From: G020348385 sp964410125
GTDB taxonomy: Bacteria > Acidobacteriota > Aminicenantia > Aminicenantales > Aminicenantaceae
Assembly (NCBI GenBank): GCA_964410125.1
Contig: CAYPGQ010000091.1
Span: 1 to 16,632 of the forward strand
Length of the DNA: 16,632 nucleotides
Reading direction: 5' to 3'
The notes below the pieces were generated by a model. That model did not search any database. It was not told the origin of the DNA and was given only the letters and a program-made list of their open reading frames with translations. Below are positions 5,370 through 12,279 of this stretch, piece by piece (the stretch's first letter is position 1; every line of letters starts with the position of its first letter). The translations under genes and the position numbers were made by a program.

Positions 5370-6542
5370 ATGAAAAAAAGAATCCTGTTCTCCGCATCCC
5401 TGTTTCATGCGTTTAACGATGCCTCCACCGTTATCGTACCGATGATTTTCCCGCTTCTTTTCAGCCAGCAGTTCATCATCAAAAATTACTCCCACATCGG
5501 TATCATATCCAACCTCGGCTTGTTGACCACGTTTCTCTTTCAGATCGTGATTGCCAATTACGCCCACAAATTCGAATACAAATACCTGCTTCTTCTCAGT
5601 TCCCTTGGCATTTCTGTGTCCGTCTTATTGATCACCCTTTCTGCCAATATGGTCTCGATGCTTTTCTTTTACCTTTTGATGCGCGGCTTCACCAGTTTCT
5701 ACCATCCGATCGGAATAGCCACCGTATCCAAAGCACACCCCGACCAAGGTCTAGATTTCGCCATGGGCATCCAGAGTGGATCGGGAAACCTCGGTGTTTT
5801 TATCTCCTTTATATCAGCTGGCTATCTCGCACAAAATTTCGGTTGGAAAATGCCTCTGTATGTTTGTGCCGGAGTCAGCGTTTTTCTCGGATTGGCAAGC
5901 TATTTTTCTGTCCGGAAGATATCTCTAAGAGGAAAAAACCCTGTTCGACCTGATTTCTCTTCGTGGATAGATGCCTTGAAAGATATCAAAACATACATCC
6001 CCGGATTCATTTTTGGAGGGGCCTGTTGGGGAACAACGGTTTATTACGCACCATCGCTTTTCAACCACAAGTTCGGAGTCACGCTCGGAAAAACTGGCAT
6101 TTATCTGGCGTTATGGATAGGAACCGGGACCGTTATAACTTACTTTTTTGGATACTTGAGCAGACGAGCCGGTAAGGAGAGGTTATCCTTAGCAAGCTTG
6201 ATCGGGTCGACGGGTTTCCTTTTTATTTTAGGAACAGTTTCGGTATTGGGAATTGCTGTAAGCGTTCTTATTCTTTTTGGAGCTTTTCTTTTTTTGATAT
6301 ATCCTGCCTTCCAATCCTTTGTCGGCAAAAAAGTCCCAGAAAAAAATCAAGTCTTGGCATTCAGTATCGTGGCCAACATCCAGATGATTACAGGATCTAT
6401 CATCGTGCTCATCTCAGGCTTTCTCTCTGACAAGTTCGGCATAAACTCACCTTTCCTGTTTCTGGTCGGTTTAGGAATCCTGGTTTTGGCGAATTACTTG
6501 TTCAAAAAAGACTCCCCTCTTTTCACCAGCCGGCATTCCTAG
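5370..6542 (+). CDS. MFS transporter, fosmidomycin-resistance (Fsr)-like
   Basis: This 390-residue inner-membrane protein has about twelve hydrophobic segments, separated in the middle by a polar loop (around residues 190-210). This is the standard major facilitator layout. The start MKKRILFSASLFHAFNDAS and the segment FTSFYHPIG (about 108-116) resemble the Fsr-like subgroup, in which HPxG in the fourth helix is typical. Substrates of this subgroup are poorly known, so neither drug efflux nor sugar uptake should be assumed. The reading frame is open back to a TTG at 5304, but a promoter at 5325-5353 lies inside that extension, so the ATG at 5370 is preferred. There is no clear Shine-Dalgarno before it. 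It diverges from the glycosylasparaginase gene and converges on the M28 peptidase gene. Confidence 0.75.
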   Translation: MKKRILFSASLFHAFNDASTVIVPMIFPLLFSQQFIIKNYSHIGIISNLGLLTTFLFQIVIANYAHKFEYKYLLLLSSLGISVSVLLITLSANMVSMLFFYLLMRGFTSFYHPIGIATVSKAHPDQGLDFAMGIQSGSGNLGVFISFISAGYLAQNFGWKMPLYVCAGVSVFLGLASYFSVRKISLRGKNPVRPDFSSWIDALKDIKTYIPGFIFGGACWGTTVYYAPSLFNHKFGVTLGKTGIYLALWIGTGTVITYFFGYLSRRAGKERLSLASLIGSTGFLFILGTVSVLGIAVSVLILFGAFLFLIYPAFQSFVGKKVPEKNQVLAFSIVANIQMITGSIIVLISGFLSDKFGINSPFLFLVGLGILVLANYLFKKDSPLFTSRHS

Positions 6543-6590
6543 ATGCTGTTTCTCTTTCCTTTTGTGTGGATAAATTCAATAGAAAAGAAT

Positions 6591-8717
6591 CTATTTAGTG
6601 CGGCCAATTTTAAAGGATATCAGTCCTAATCTTTCCAGTTCCTGAACAAAACGAAACACAAATTCTATGCTTGTTTCATCGAATTCACAGGATACGATAT
6701 CTCTGATCCGAAGGAGATTGCGTTTGCCATCCATCAAATTGATGATTTCGTATTGCTTGGAGCCGGAATAGCTGCCGATTTTTGCCCCATTTTCAGCCAA
6801 CCAGTCTCTGTATTGCTCGCTTATCTTTTCGCTCATTACTGAACCTGCCAACGGCCCTTTGAAATGGCGCTCAGGAATCACGACAGCGGCTCTTTGGTAA
6901 AATTCGTCGGGATGAAATTTTTTTTCGTCAATTCCGTATTGATGAAGGTAAAGCCCATGAGAGTAGTTAATCTTTTCATACTCTGTTCGCGCTTGATTGT
7001 CCAGGGCTTTGGCCATCTCATCGATCATCTGTTTTGTTCGATCTTCCTGGCAGAGTTCCTTGATTTCAGTGAGATTCGCCTTCTCTATCTGAGCGTGCAC
7101 AACAGGATACCTGGTGGCGTTGCTGTAAATTTCCGGCAAACTGTTCCTTTTTTCCGAATGTGCTGCAAACTGATGAATAAGCCGGATGGAGGTGTTGGTC
7201 AGTTCCGTCATACGGGAACACGCACGGCTGAACACCTCTCTGGCAATATTCAACGCATCTTGGTCATCGGCATTGGCAATAAACAAACTGGAAGCCAATG
7301 CCAGGCTGGTAATCCTTTTCATTTCCGTGGGATCACATTTGTCAGGCATATCATAATTCGTGTGATGAAAAACATCCCCATGGCCAAACATAGGTGTGGG
7401 AATGGAAAAGGCCGAATCGTTAAACATGACATGGTCTGATCCACCCGAATAAGGCATGATCCGCCTATGGAAAAGATGTCGGCTTCCAGTCGGGGCGAAA
7501 AAGCCGCGCGACTCCAGCCAGGGCAAAAAATTCAAGACAACATCATTGATGTATCCGGGGACCGAGTATGGGGCACACGTTAGATTGAAACTGGATTGAC
7601 AAAGGGCATAATCCTCTCCGATCATATCCAAGTTCAGCCCGGCAATCCCACTACGTCCCAAGTCCTGATGATCTGCAAGGTAGGCAATGGTGCCGTGCAT
7701 TTCAGGCACCCAGAGAAAGCGGATAGTCCGGCGCAAAGGGGGCATGTCTCCCCTTTCGATCATAGCCAGGATGTTTCTTGCCATCTCAACCATCCCGGCT
7801 GAACCGGAAGCATTATCATTAGCCCCGGGTTTGTAGTGATCGAGGTGTGCCATGATAATGATTTCTTGGTTGGGGAAATCCTGTCCGGCAATTTTTGCCT
7901 CAAGCACCGGCATACTTCCATCAAACAAGGTCGCATCGACTTTTGCCCTCATCCGAACCGGAAGTTTCTGTTTGAAATAAGATAAAAGTTCCCGTTCTTG
8001 TCTCCGTGAAAGGGAAAATCCAAATCCGGTTTTTTCCCTTTCTTCTCCGGTAGGTGAAAGCCGGTTGACTTCGATGAGGTCAGGGAACTCGAGCCTTTCC
8101 ACTCTATCAGAAGGTCCGACAACAATTCCTGCTGCTCCTCTGTTCAACACAGCTTCCCTGTGAACGCGAGACCCTCCTCCTCCCAGGGCAAACACAATTT
8201 TGTCTACAACATCTTTGTTTTTGTAGTCTGCACCCGATTTGCCCTGCCCCACAAAAATGACTTCCGTCTCTATTTCTCGTCCCTGCGAATAGGGCATCAG
8301 ACTTACGGCCTGGTCGGAAAACCGGGATATCAGTTTTTTTTCTGGCTCGACCAACCAGAGCTCAGCCTCCTGAACTTTCCATCCGACTAGAGAATTCCAG
8401 AGGAAATATTTTTTGAATCCGTCGGCAGCATACCTTTTAATCTGGACTTCCTGCAAACCGATTTTTCTAAGCTCAGCAGCCAGCCACTCCACACACCGGT
8501 CATAATCAGAGCCTTCTCCCGCCCCTCTAATCCGGTGAAACCTTGAGATCCTGGAAACCATATCCCAGGCTCTTTCTCCCGAAACCTCATTCTGAATTCT
8601 CTTAAGAATTTCAAGGGGCAACAGATAAGGATTTCCTTGGGAAAATGCCGCCAGCGAGCTCCCTAAAACAAAAAAGATGAATACAATTGGCAAAACTTTA
8701 TTTTTTCTGTCGGACAT
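6591..8717 (-). CDS. Secreted M28-family metallopeptidase with C-terminal winged-helix-like tail
   Basis: This is a 708-residue zinc peptidase with an N-terminal signal peptide (hydrophobic core about 8-24, cleavage probably after AFS). A protease-associated (PA) insert lies around 150-225, including RGAAGIVVG. The M28 catalytic core carries AHLDH (H291, D293), GANDNASG (D301), PEMHG (E339), NLDMIGED (D364) and HHTNYD (H452), which fit zinc ligands and the general base. The usual second Glu of the EE pair is Met340 here. After a helical stretch, the last 70 residues (DGKRNLLRIRDIV...LERLGLI) resemble a PqqD-like or winged-helix domain seen in related bacterial proteins. Such enzymes are aminopeptidases or carboxypeptidases acting outside the cytoplasm. 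GGAGG precedes the ATG at the usual distance. Upstream lies the remnant of an amidohydrolase gene, once its likely operon partner. Confidence 0.85.
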   Translation of the reverse strand: MSDRKNKVLPIVFIFFVLGSSLAAFSQGNPYLLPLEILKRIQNEVSGERAWDMVSRISRFHRIRGAGEGSDYDRCVEWLAAELRKIGLQEVQIKRYAADGFKKYFLWNSLVGWKVQEAELWLVEPEKKLISRFSDQAVSLMPYSQGREIETEVIFVGQGKSGADYKNKDVVDKIVFALGGGGSRVHREAVLNRGAAGIVVGPSDRVERLEFPDLIEVNRLSPTGEEREKTGFGFSLSRRQERELLSYFKQKLPVRMRAKVDATLFDGSMPVLEAKIAGQDFPNQEIIIMAHLDHYKPGANDNASGSAGMVEMARNILAMIERGDMPPLRRTIRFLWVPEMHGTIAYLADHQDLGRSGIAGLNLDMIGEDYALCQSSFNLTCAPYSVPGYINDVVLNFLPWLESRGFFAPTGSRHLFHRRIMPYSGGSDHVMFNDSAFSIPTPMFGHGDVFHHTNYDMPDKCDPTEMKRITSLALASSLFIANADDQDALNIAREVFSRACSRMTELTNTSIRLIHQFAAHSEKRNSLPEIYSNATRYPVVHAQIEKANLTEIKELCQEDRTKQMIDEMAKALDNQARTEYEKINYSHGLYLHQYGIDEKKFHPDEFYQRAAVVIPERHFKGPLAGSVMSEKISEQYRDWLAENGAKIGSYSGSKQYEIINLMDGKRNLLRIRDIVSCEFDETSIEFVFRFVQELERLGLISFKIGRTK

Positions 8718-8737
8718 ATCTTATCTCTCCTCCATAA

Positions 8738-8902
8738 TCATTGCGATTTTTTCAACAGAATCACCTTAGCCGGAAGCTTATTATTGTATTTTCCGTTATC
8801 CAGCACAAGTACACCATTGATAAACAAATACTTGACACCTTCACTGTACTGGACATCTCCTTTCATCCCCTGCATTCGGACACGTATTTTATCAAAAAAC
8901 AT
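8738..8902 (-). pseudogene. C-terminal remnant of a D-aminoacylase-type amidohydrolase
   Basis: The 54-codon reading frame ends YSEGVKYLFINGVLVLDNGKY...LPAKVILLKKSQ. This is the conserved tail of N-acyl-D-amino-acid deacylases and related amidohydrolases (consensus Y-x-x-G-I-x-Y-V-x-V-N-G-x-x-V). Members are normally near 500 residues, so about nine tenths of the gene, including all metal ligands, is gone; a TGA lies in frame not far upstream of the ATG at 8902. The stop lies 20 bases before the M28 peptidase start, so the intact gene was probably the first cistron of a peptide-degrading operon. A six-C tract at 8937-8942 lies near the break. The rest of the 8718-9021 interval holds only the M28 ribosome site and the menG promoter. 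Confidence 0.6.
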
Positions 8903-8958
8903 CCATACGCGTAAGCAAAATCATCGATCAACCCCTCCCCCCGACCAGAATGTACACC

Positions 8959-8987
8959 TTGAGAGTATTCCTCTGATGCTTTATAAT
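8959..8987 (+). promoter_or_regulatory. Promoter of menG
   Basis: TTGAGA (8959-8964), a 17-base spacer and a perfect TATAAT (8982-8987) form one of the best promoters in the window. Transcription from about 8994 leaves a leader of some 28 bases before the TTG start at 9022 and supports that unusual start. Confidence 0.6.
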
Positions 8988-9021
8988 CCGTCGTTCAAGA
9001 AAACGAGGTTGAGAAGCCAAA

Positions 9022-9720
9022 TTGACAATCCGAAAAGGCGTCCAGAAAATATACAAAGAAGTAGCCAACACCTACGAATTGGTAAACCATGTTTTAACCC
9101 TGGGATTGGATATCCGCTGGAGAAAAAAGACAGCCCGGATTGCCGTTCAAAAGGGTGGCATCCTGTGGCTCGATGTCTGCAGCGGGACAGGAGAGATGGC
9201 TCAAAATCTCTTGGCTCTTTCGGGTGAAGAGGTCAAAATCTTCGCGGTCGACTTTTCCTTTCCGATGCTAAAAAAGGTAACGGAAAAGGGAAACGCCTCC
9301 AACCTCTTTCCGGTCATTGCAGAGGCCGGCACCCTTCCTTTCCCGGACAAATCCTTCGACCTATTGACCATTGCTTTTGCCACACGAAACCTTAACACGA
9401 GGAGAGAGCACCTGGAATCCTATATGGAAGAATTCAGCAGAATCCTGAAACCGGGAGGATATTTTGTGAATCTCGAAACCAGCCAGCCCTCAACAAAAAT
9501 GATAAGAAAGTTTTTCCATTTTTATGTGAAGTGGATAGTCAAACCTTTGGGATGGATTTTTTCCGGGTCCAAAGCAGGCTACAGTTATCTTTCCTTTACC
9601 ATACCGCGGTTTTATGCCCCCAATGAATTTGCCCAAATTCTCCGTCAATCGGGGTTCTCCCAAGTTGAATATCGGCGGCTTATGCTCGGCATCTCTGCAA
9701 TACATGTGGCAAAAAAATGA
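9022..9720 (+). CDS. menG: Demethylmenaquinone methyltransferase (MenG/UbiE family)
   Basis: This SAM-dependent C-methyltransferase converts demethylmenaquinone to menaquinone in the membrane-associated last step of quinone synthesis. The 232-residue protein shows SAM motif I as LDVCSGTGEMA (50-60), the acidic motif II region AVDFSFPML, and the family-specific C-terminal half: NLETSQPS...FFHFYV, a GYSYL-type helix, and an ending GISAIHVAKK that matches the GIxAIHxGxK tail of UbiE/MenG. Length is normal for the family. The start is TTG at 9022, the only plausible start after an in-frame stop at 9010-9012; a loose ribosome site (GAGAAG at 9011-9016) precedes it. No ubiquinone genes are in view, so menaquinone is the better guess. 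It heads a same-strand run with the HprK-like and ComA-like genes, but 85 bases separate it from the next. Confidence 0.85.
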   Translation: MTIRKGVQKIYKEVANTYELVNHVLTLGLDIRWRKKTARIAVQKGGILWLDVCSGTGEMAQNLLALSGEEVKIFAVDFSFPMLKKVTEKGNASNLFPVIAEAGTLPFPDKSFDLLTIAFATRNLNTRREHLESYMEEFSRILKPGGYFVNLETSQPSTKMIRKFFHFYVKWIVKPLGWIFSGSKAGYSYLSFTIPRFYAPNEFAQILRQSGFSQVEYRRLMLGISAIHVAKK

Positions 9721-9805
9721 AAACGGGCCGGATTCGAAATGTTGCACATCGCAATTTGATAGGTATTCATGTATCATAAGGTGCAAACTTTATAAGAGAA
9801 AAAGG

Positions 9806-10777
9806 ATGTTTCAAACCGCAGTTAAAATCCTCAAAGCCACCATCGGAATTCGATCAAACCAGGAAGAACTTCTTCCTTTTTTGCCTTTTGGGGTGGAAGT
9901 TGAATCCCTATTGACGGATTTTCGGCGTGTGGAACAAATCTCTTATAAAAAAGGTTTGGATGGATATATATCTGTCGAGGATGTAGAAGGGGATCTCACG
10001 TATAAATTCCATGATAACGGAGTGATTTTCAAAGGGCCTTTTTCCCGTCTACAAAAGGAGGCGTCTGATCCAAGGCACACTCTTTGGGGAAATCAAGGTT
10101 TTTTGTACCGGTATGCACTCTATTTGCTCGAAAAAAAACACAACATCTACAACTTCCATGCCTGTGCGTTGTATCAGGAGGACATGGATACGTTATTCGT
10201 CATCATAGGAGGAGCTGGAAGCGGCAAAACCGTTTATCTGCTCAGTGGTTTAGAAAAGGGCCTGAAGCTTTTCTCCACAGAGACCGTCCATTTTCGGATA
10301 GAGGGGAACAATATCATCTGGCACATGGGCTCTGTGGTGGATAATGTTCGGTATGGCACCTTGATGTATGATTTTCCTCGGTTTCTACCCCAAGGAGATG
10401 TCCCTGGTCCGCAAAGCATATGGCAAAAAAAAATCGCTATAGATCTATCTTCATTTTGCGCACAAAAAGAATTCATCAAAAATCCTCAGGCCATCCACAT
10501 CCTGTTTCCGCGAGTCGAAAAAGGATTCGAAAGGCCTCTATGGAATCCGGTAAAAAACACAAGCAAGGCAGAAAAAATCCTTTTTGACAATATCACTCAA
10601 AAAGTGGCAGAAACCACCCTACTATATGATAAATTGACGATTTTAGGATTGGATGAAACGGATCTTGCGAATGCTCGATTGCGGTCCGTCAAAGAACTGG
10701 CAAGCCACCAGACGGTTACAGAGATCAGTTCGGTTTTGTCCAACCCTAAAAATTGTTGGAAAAATGTATTTAAATAA
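9806..10777 (+). CDS. HPr kinase-like P-loop protein
   Basis: This is a 323-residue cytoplasmic protein. FHACAL (117-122), a beta strand and the Walker A loop GGAGSGKT (135-142) follow the pattern 'HA...G-x-x-GSGKS/T' of HprK-related kinases, as opposed to generic ATPases. Classical HprK has GxSGVGKS and a downstream SDD; here the position after the helix reads FSTETVHFRIEG, so the acidic pair is altered. The first 100 residues match nothing I recognise. No HPr or PTS gene is nearby. The ATG at 9806 was chosen because the open frame upstream of it overlaps menG and has no family-like sequence. The ComA-type synthase gene follows after 16 bases with a strong ribosome site, so these two probably form an operon. 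Biochemical role unknown; phosphorylation of a small molecule or a protein is inference from the fold. Confidence 0.6.
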   Translation: MFQTAVKILKATIGIRSNQEELLPFLPFGVEVESLLTDFRRVEQISYKKGLDGYISVEDVEGDLTYKFHDNGVIFKGPFSRLQKEASDPRHTLWGNQGFLYRYALYLLEKKHNIYNFHACALYQEDMDTLFVIIGGAGSGKTVYLLSGLEKGLKLFSTETVHFRIEGNNIIWHMGSVVDNVRYGTLMYDFPRFLPQGDVPGPQSIWQKKIAIDLSSFCAQKEFIKNPQAIHILFPRVEKGFERPLWNPVKNTSKAEKILFDNITQKVAETTLLYDKLTILGLDETDLANARLRSVKELASHQTVTEISSVLSNPKNCWKNVFK

Positions 10778-10793
10778 ATTCAGGAGGAGATAG

Positions 10794-11594
10794 ATGACAA
10801 AAGCATGGGAAGGTGTCACAGAAATGCCCGTACGAGGAAGGTCTCCTAAACCAAGGACAACAGGTTTAACCATGGTCATCGATAAGGGAATCGGAATGAA
10901 CCAGGTAAAGGACCTGGTCCAGACCTCTGGAGAATACATAGATATCATCAAATTTACCTTTGGCACCTCTGCCTTTTATGACAGAGAATTCTTGATGGAA
11001 AAGATTAAATTGCTTACCACTGCCGATATCGATGTGATGCCTGGGGGAACTTTCCTTGAGGTTGCACTGTGGAAGGGCGCATATGAAAAATACTTGGAGA
11101 GAGCCAAGGAGTTGGGATTCTCGACGATCGAAATTTCTGACGGGACAATCACCATAGATCTCGCCACAAGAAAAGACATCATCCGTCAGGCTCTGGAGAT
11201 GGATTTCAAGGTGATCACAGAAGTCGGTAAAAAAGACCCGAAAGAAACTCTCCCGATCGACCTTGTGCACCAGTTGATCAGAGAAGACCTGGAGTGTGGA
11301 GCTTTCAAGGTGATCATCGAAGCTCGGGAGGCAGGAAAAGGGGTCGGCATTTTCGACCAGGCAGGAAAGATCAAACAGAATGAAATTGACAACATCATCG
11401 CTGGTGTGGAGGATGTCGATCATCTTGTGTGGGAAGCACCAATAAAAAACCAGCAACAGGAGCTCATCATTCGATTCGGAAACAATGTCAGCCTGGGAAA
11501 TGTTCCGGCCGATGAGATTCTAGCTCTGGAATCTCTTAGACAGGGAGTCCGGGGCGACACACTCAAACAGGCCTATCTTGCCGATAAAAAGTAA
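10794..11594 (+). CDS. comA: Phosphosulfolactate synthase-like protein (ComA family)
   Basis: The 266-residue protein belongs to the ComA family, TIM-barrel enzymes that add sulfite to phosphoenolpyruvate, giving (2R)-phosphosulfolactate. This is the first step of coenzyme M synthesis in methanogens; it is also used for sulfolactate in Bacillus spores, and plants have the homologue HSA32. Conserved blocks are DKGIG (30-34), YIDIIKFTFGTS (about 48-59), PGGTFLE (82-88), EISDGTI (112-118) and TEVGKKDP (140-147). Length and block order fit the family throughout. AGGAGG lies close before the ATG. The neighbouring comB, comC and comDE genes needed for sulfolactate or coenzyme M are not in the window. 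The upstream partner is an HprK-like protein. The true product is uncertain: the fold is secure, the activity is inferred. Confidence 0.8.
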   Translation: MTKAWEGVTEMPVRGRSPKPRTTGLTMVIDKGIGMNQVKDLVQTSGEYIDIIKFTFGTSAFYDREFLMEKIKLLTTADIDVMPGGTFLEVALWKGAYEKYLERAKELGFSTIEISDGTITIDLATRKDIIRQALEMDFKVITEVGKKDPKETLPIDLVHQLIREDLECGAFKVIIEAREAGKGVGIFDQAGKIKQNEIDNIIAGVEDVDHLVWEAPIKNQQQELIIRFGNNVSLGNVPADEILALESLRQGVRGDTLKQAYLADKK

Positions 11595-11597
11595 AGT

Positions 11598-12071
11598 CTA
11601 AATATTCAAACGCCACAGAAAAAAATTGAGCACAGCAGCAAAGTTCACCCACAGGATGTACGGCAAAAGCAAATAGACTGAGGCTTTGGATACCCTTGAA
11701 GATTTTATTATGGTTAACAGGATAAAAACCCAGAGGATAATAATCTCAATGAATGCCACCACCGGCAATTTGAATCCGAAAAATATCACAGACCAGAGAA
11801 CATTTAAAGCCAGCTGAATAGCAAAAAACACCAAAGCTATCTTAGCTTCGGTTTTCGGCAAATTCTGCCAGAGAATATACAGCATTACCCCCATCAGCAA
11901 ATAAAGAAAAATCCAGACCGGCGAAAAAATCCAGTTGGGCGGATTGAATGTCGGCTTTTCGAGGATTGCATACCAACCTGGAATAGCCGGGGTTGTGAAG
12001 ATCGAGCCGATAAAACCTGCGATTTGGCAAATGATCAGACTGGTAATCAAACGGAAATAATTGATGCGCAT
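11598..12071 (-). CDS. tspO: TspO/MBR family membrane protein
   Basis: This is a 157-residue integral membrane protein with five hydrophobic segments, the fixed layout of the TspO / peripheral benzodiazepine receptor family. The diagnostic loop WYAILEKPTFNPPNWIF (33-49) is followed by PVWIFLYLLMG, and a later LNVLWSVIFFG segment also fits. Bacterial TspO binds tetrapyrroles such as protoporphyrin IX and is linked to stress and porphyrin handling; no porphyrin genes are nearby. AAGGAGGAATCG precedes the ATG, and this ribosome site overlaps the stop codon of the sialidase fragment upstream. The gene converges on comA with only three bases between stop codons, so no terminator fits between them. 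Confidence 0.9.
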   Translation of the reverse strand: MRINYFRLITSLIICQIAGFIGSIFTTPAIPGWYAILEKPTFNPPNWIFSPVWIFLYLLMGVMLYILWQNLPKTEAKIALVFFAIQLALNVLWSVIFFGFKLPVVAFIEIIILWVFILLTIIKSSRVSKASVYLLLPYILWVNFAAVLNFFLWRLNI

Positions 12072-12081
12072 CGATTCCTCC

Positions 12082-12279
12082 TTAATGAATCTCGTCAGAA
12101 TACATTTGATCGATTTCCTTTAAGGTAAAACGGACACTGACGACGTAGGGTGGCTCGCCTTTAGTCCAGTGGCCATAGGTGGTCGTTACGAATGTGCCAT
12201 CAGTAAGCACTGCGACTCCGGGACATGAAAATATTAGATCTCTAGCTTTCTTGGCTTTTCCCTGGGAAAAATCTTTCAA
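12082..12279 (-). pseudogene. C-terminal fragment of a sialidase (BNR family)
   Basis: From about 12231 to the stop at 12082 the translation reads CPGVAVLTDGTFVTTTYGHW and then PPYVVSVRFTLKEID. This resembles the last 45 or so residues of secreted bacterial sialidases (exo-alpha-sialidase fold), where a final strand with the LPDGT-type sequence and SVRF-type end closes the propeller. A full enzyme is 350-550 residues, so the catalytic arginines and Asp boxes are missing. The first 17 codons are out-of-frame overlap with the end of the symporter gene and look unlike the family. A TTG at 12279 could start translation, but no good ribosome site precedes it. The most likely history is an internal deletion that removed most of a sialidase gene between the symporter and TspO. 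Confidence 0.6.

Noticed and set aside
6578..6595. AT-rich hairpin AATAGA/TCTATT between the MFS and M28 genes
   Set aside because: A six-base A/T-rich stem that overlaps a stop codon is too weak to call a terminator.
8784..9227. 147-codon open frame on the plus strand
   Set aside because: It lies across the amidohydrolase remnant and the first part of menG in another frame; the protein is low-quality, Pro/Ser/Thr-rich and matches no family.
9740..9775. Possible promoter TTGCAC with TATTCA ahead of the HprK-like gene
   Set aside because: Both boxes are poor matches, and read-through from the strong menG promoter is an adequate explanation.
9614..9805. N-terminal extension of the HprK-like gene from an ATG inside menG
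   Set aside because: It overlaps the conserved menG tail, has no ribosome site, and its residues look unlike a protein domain; ATG 9806 fits better.
10866..11456. 196-codon minus-strand frame opposite comA
   Set aside because: The ComA frame has clear family motifs and a strong ribosome site; the antisense frame matches nothing.
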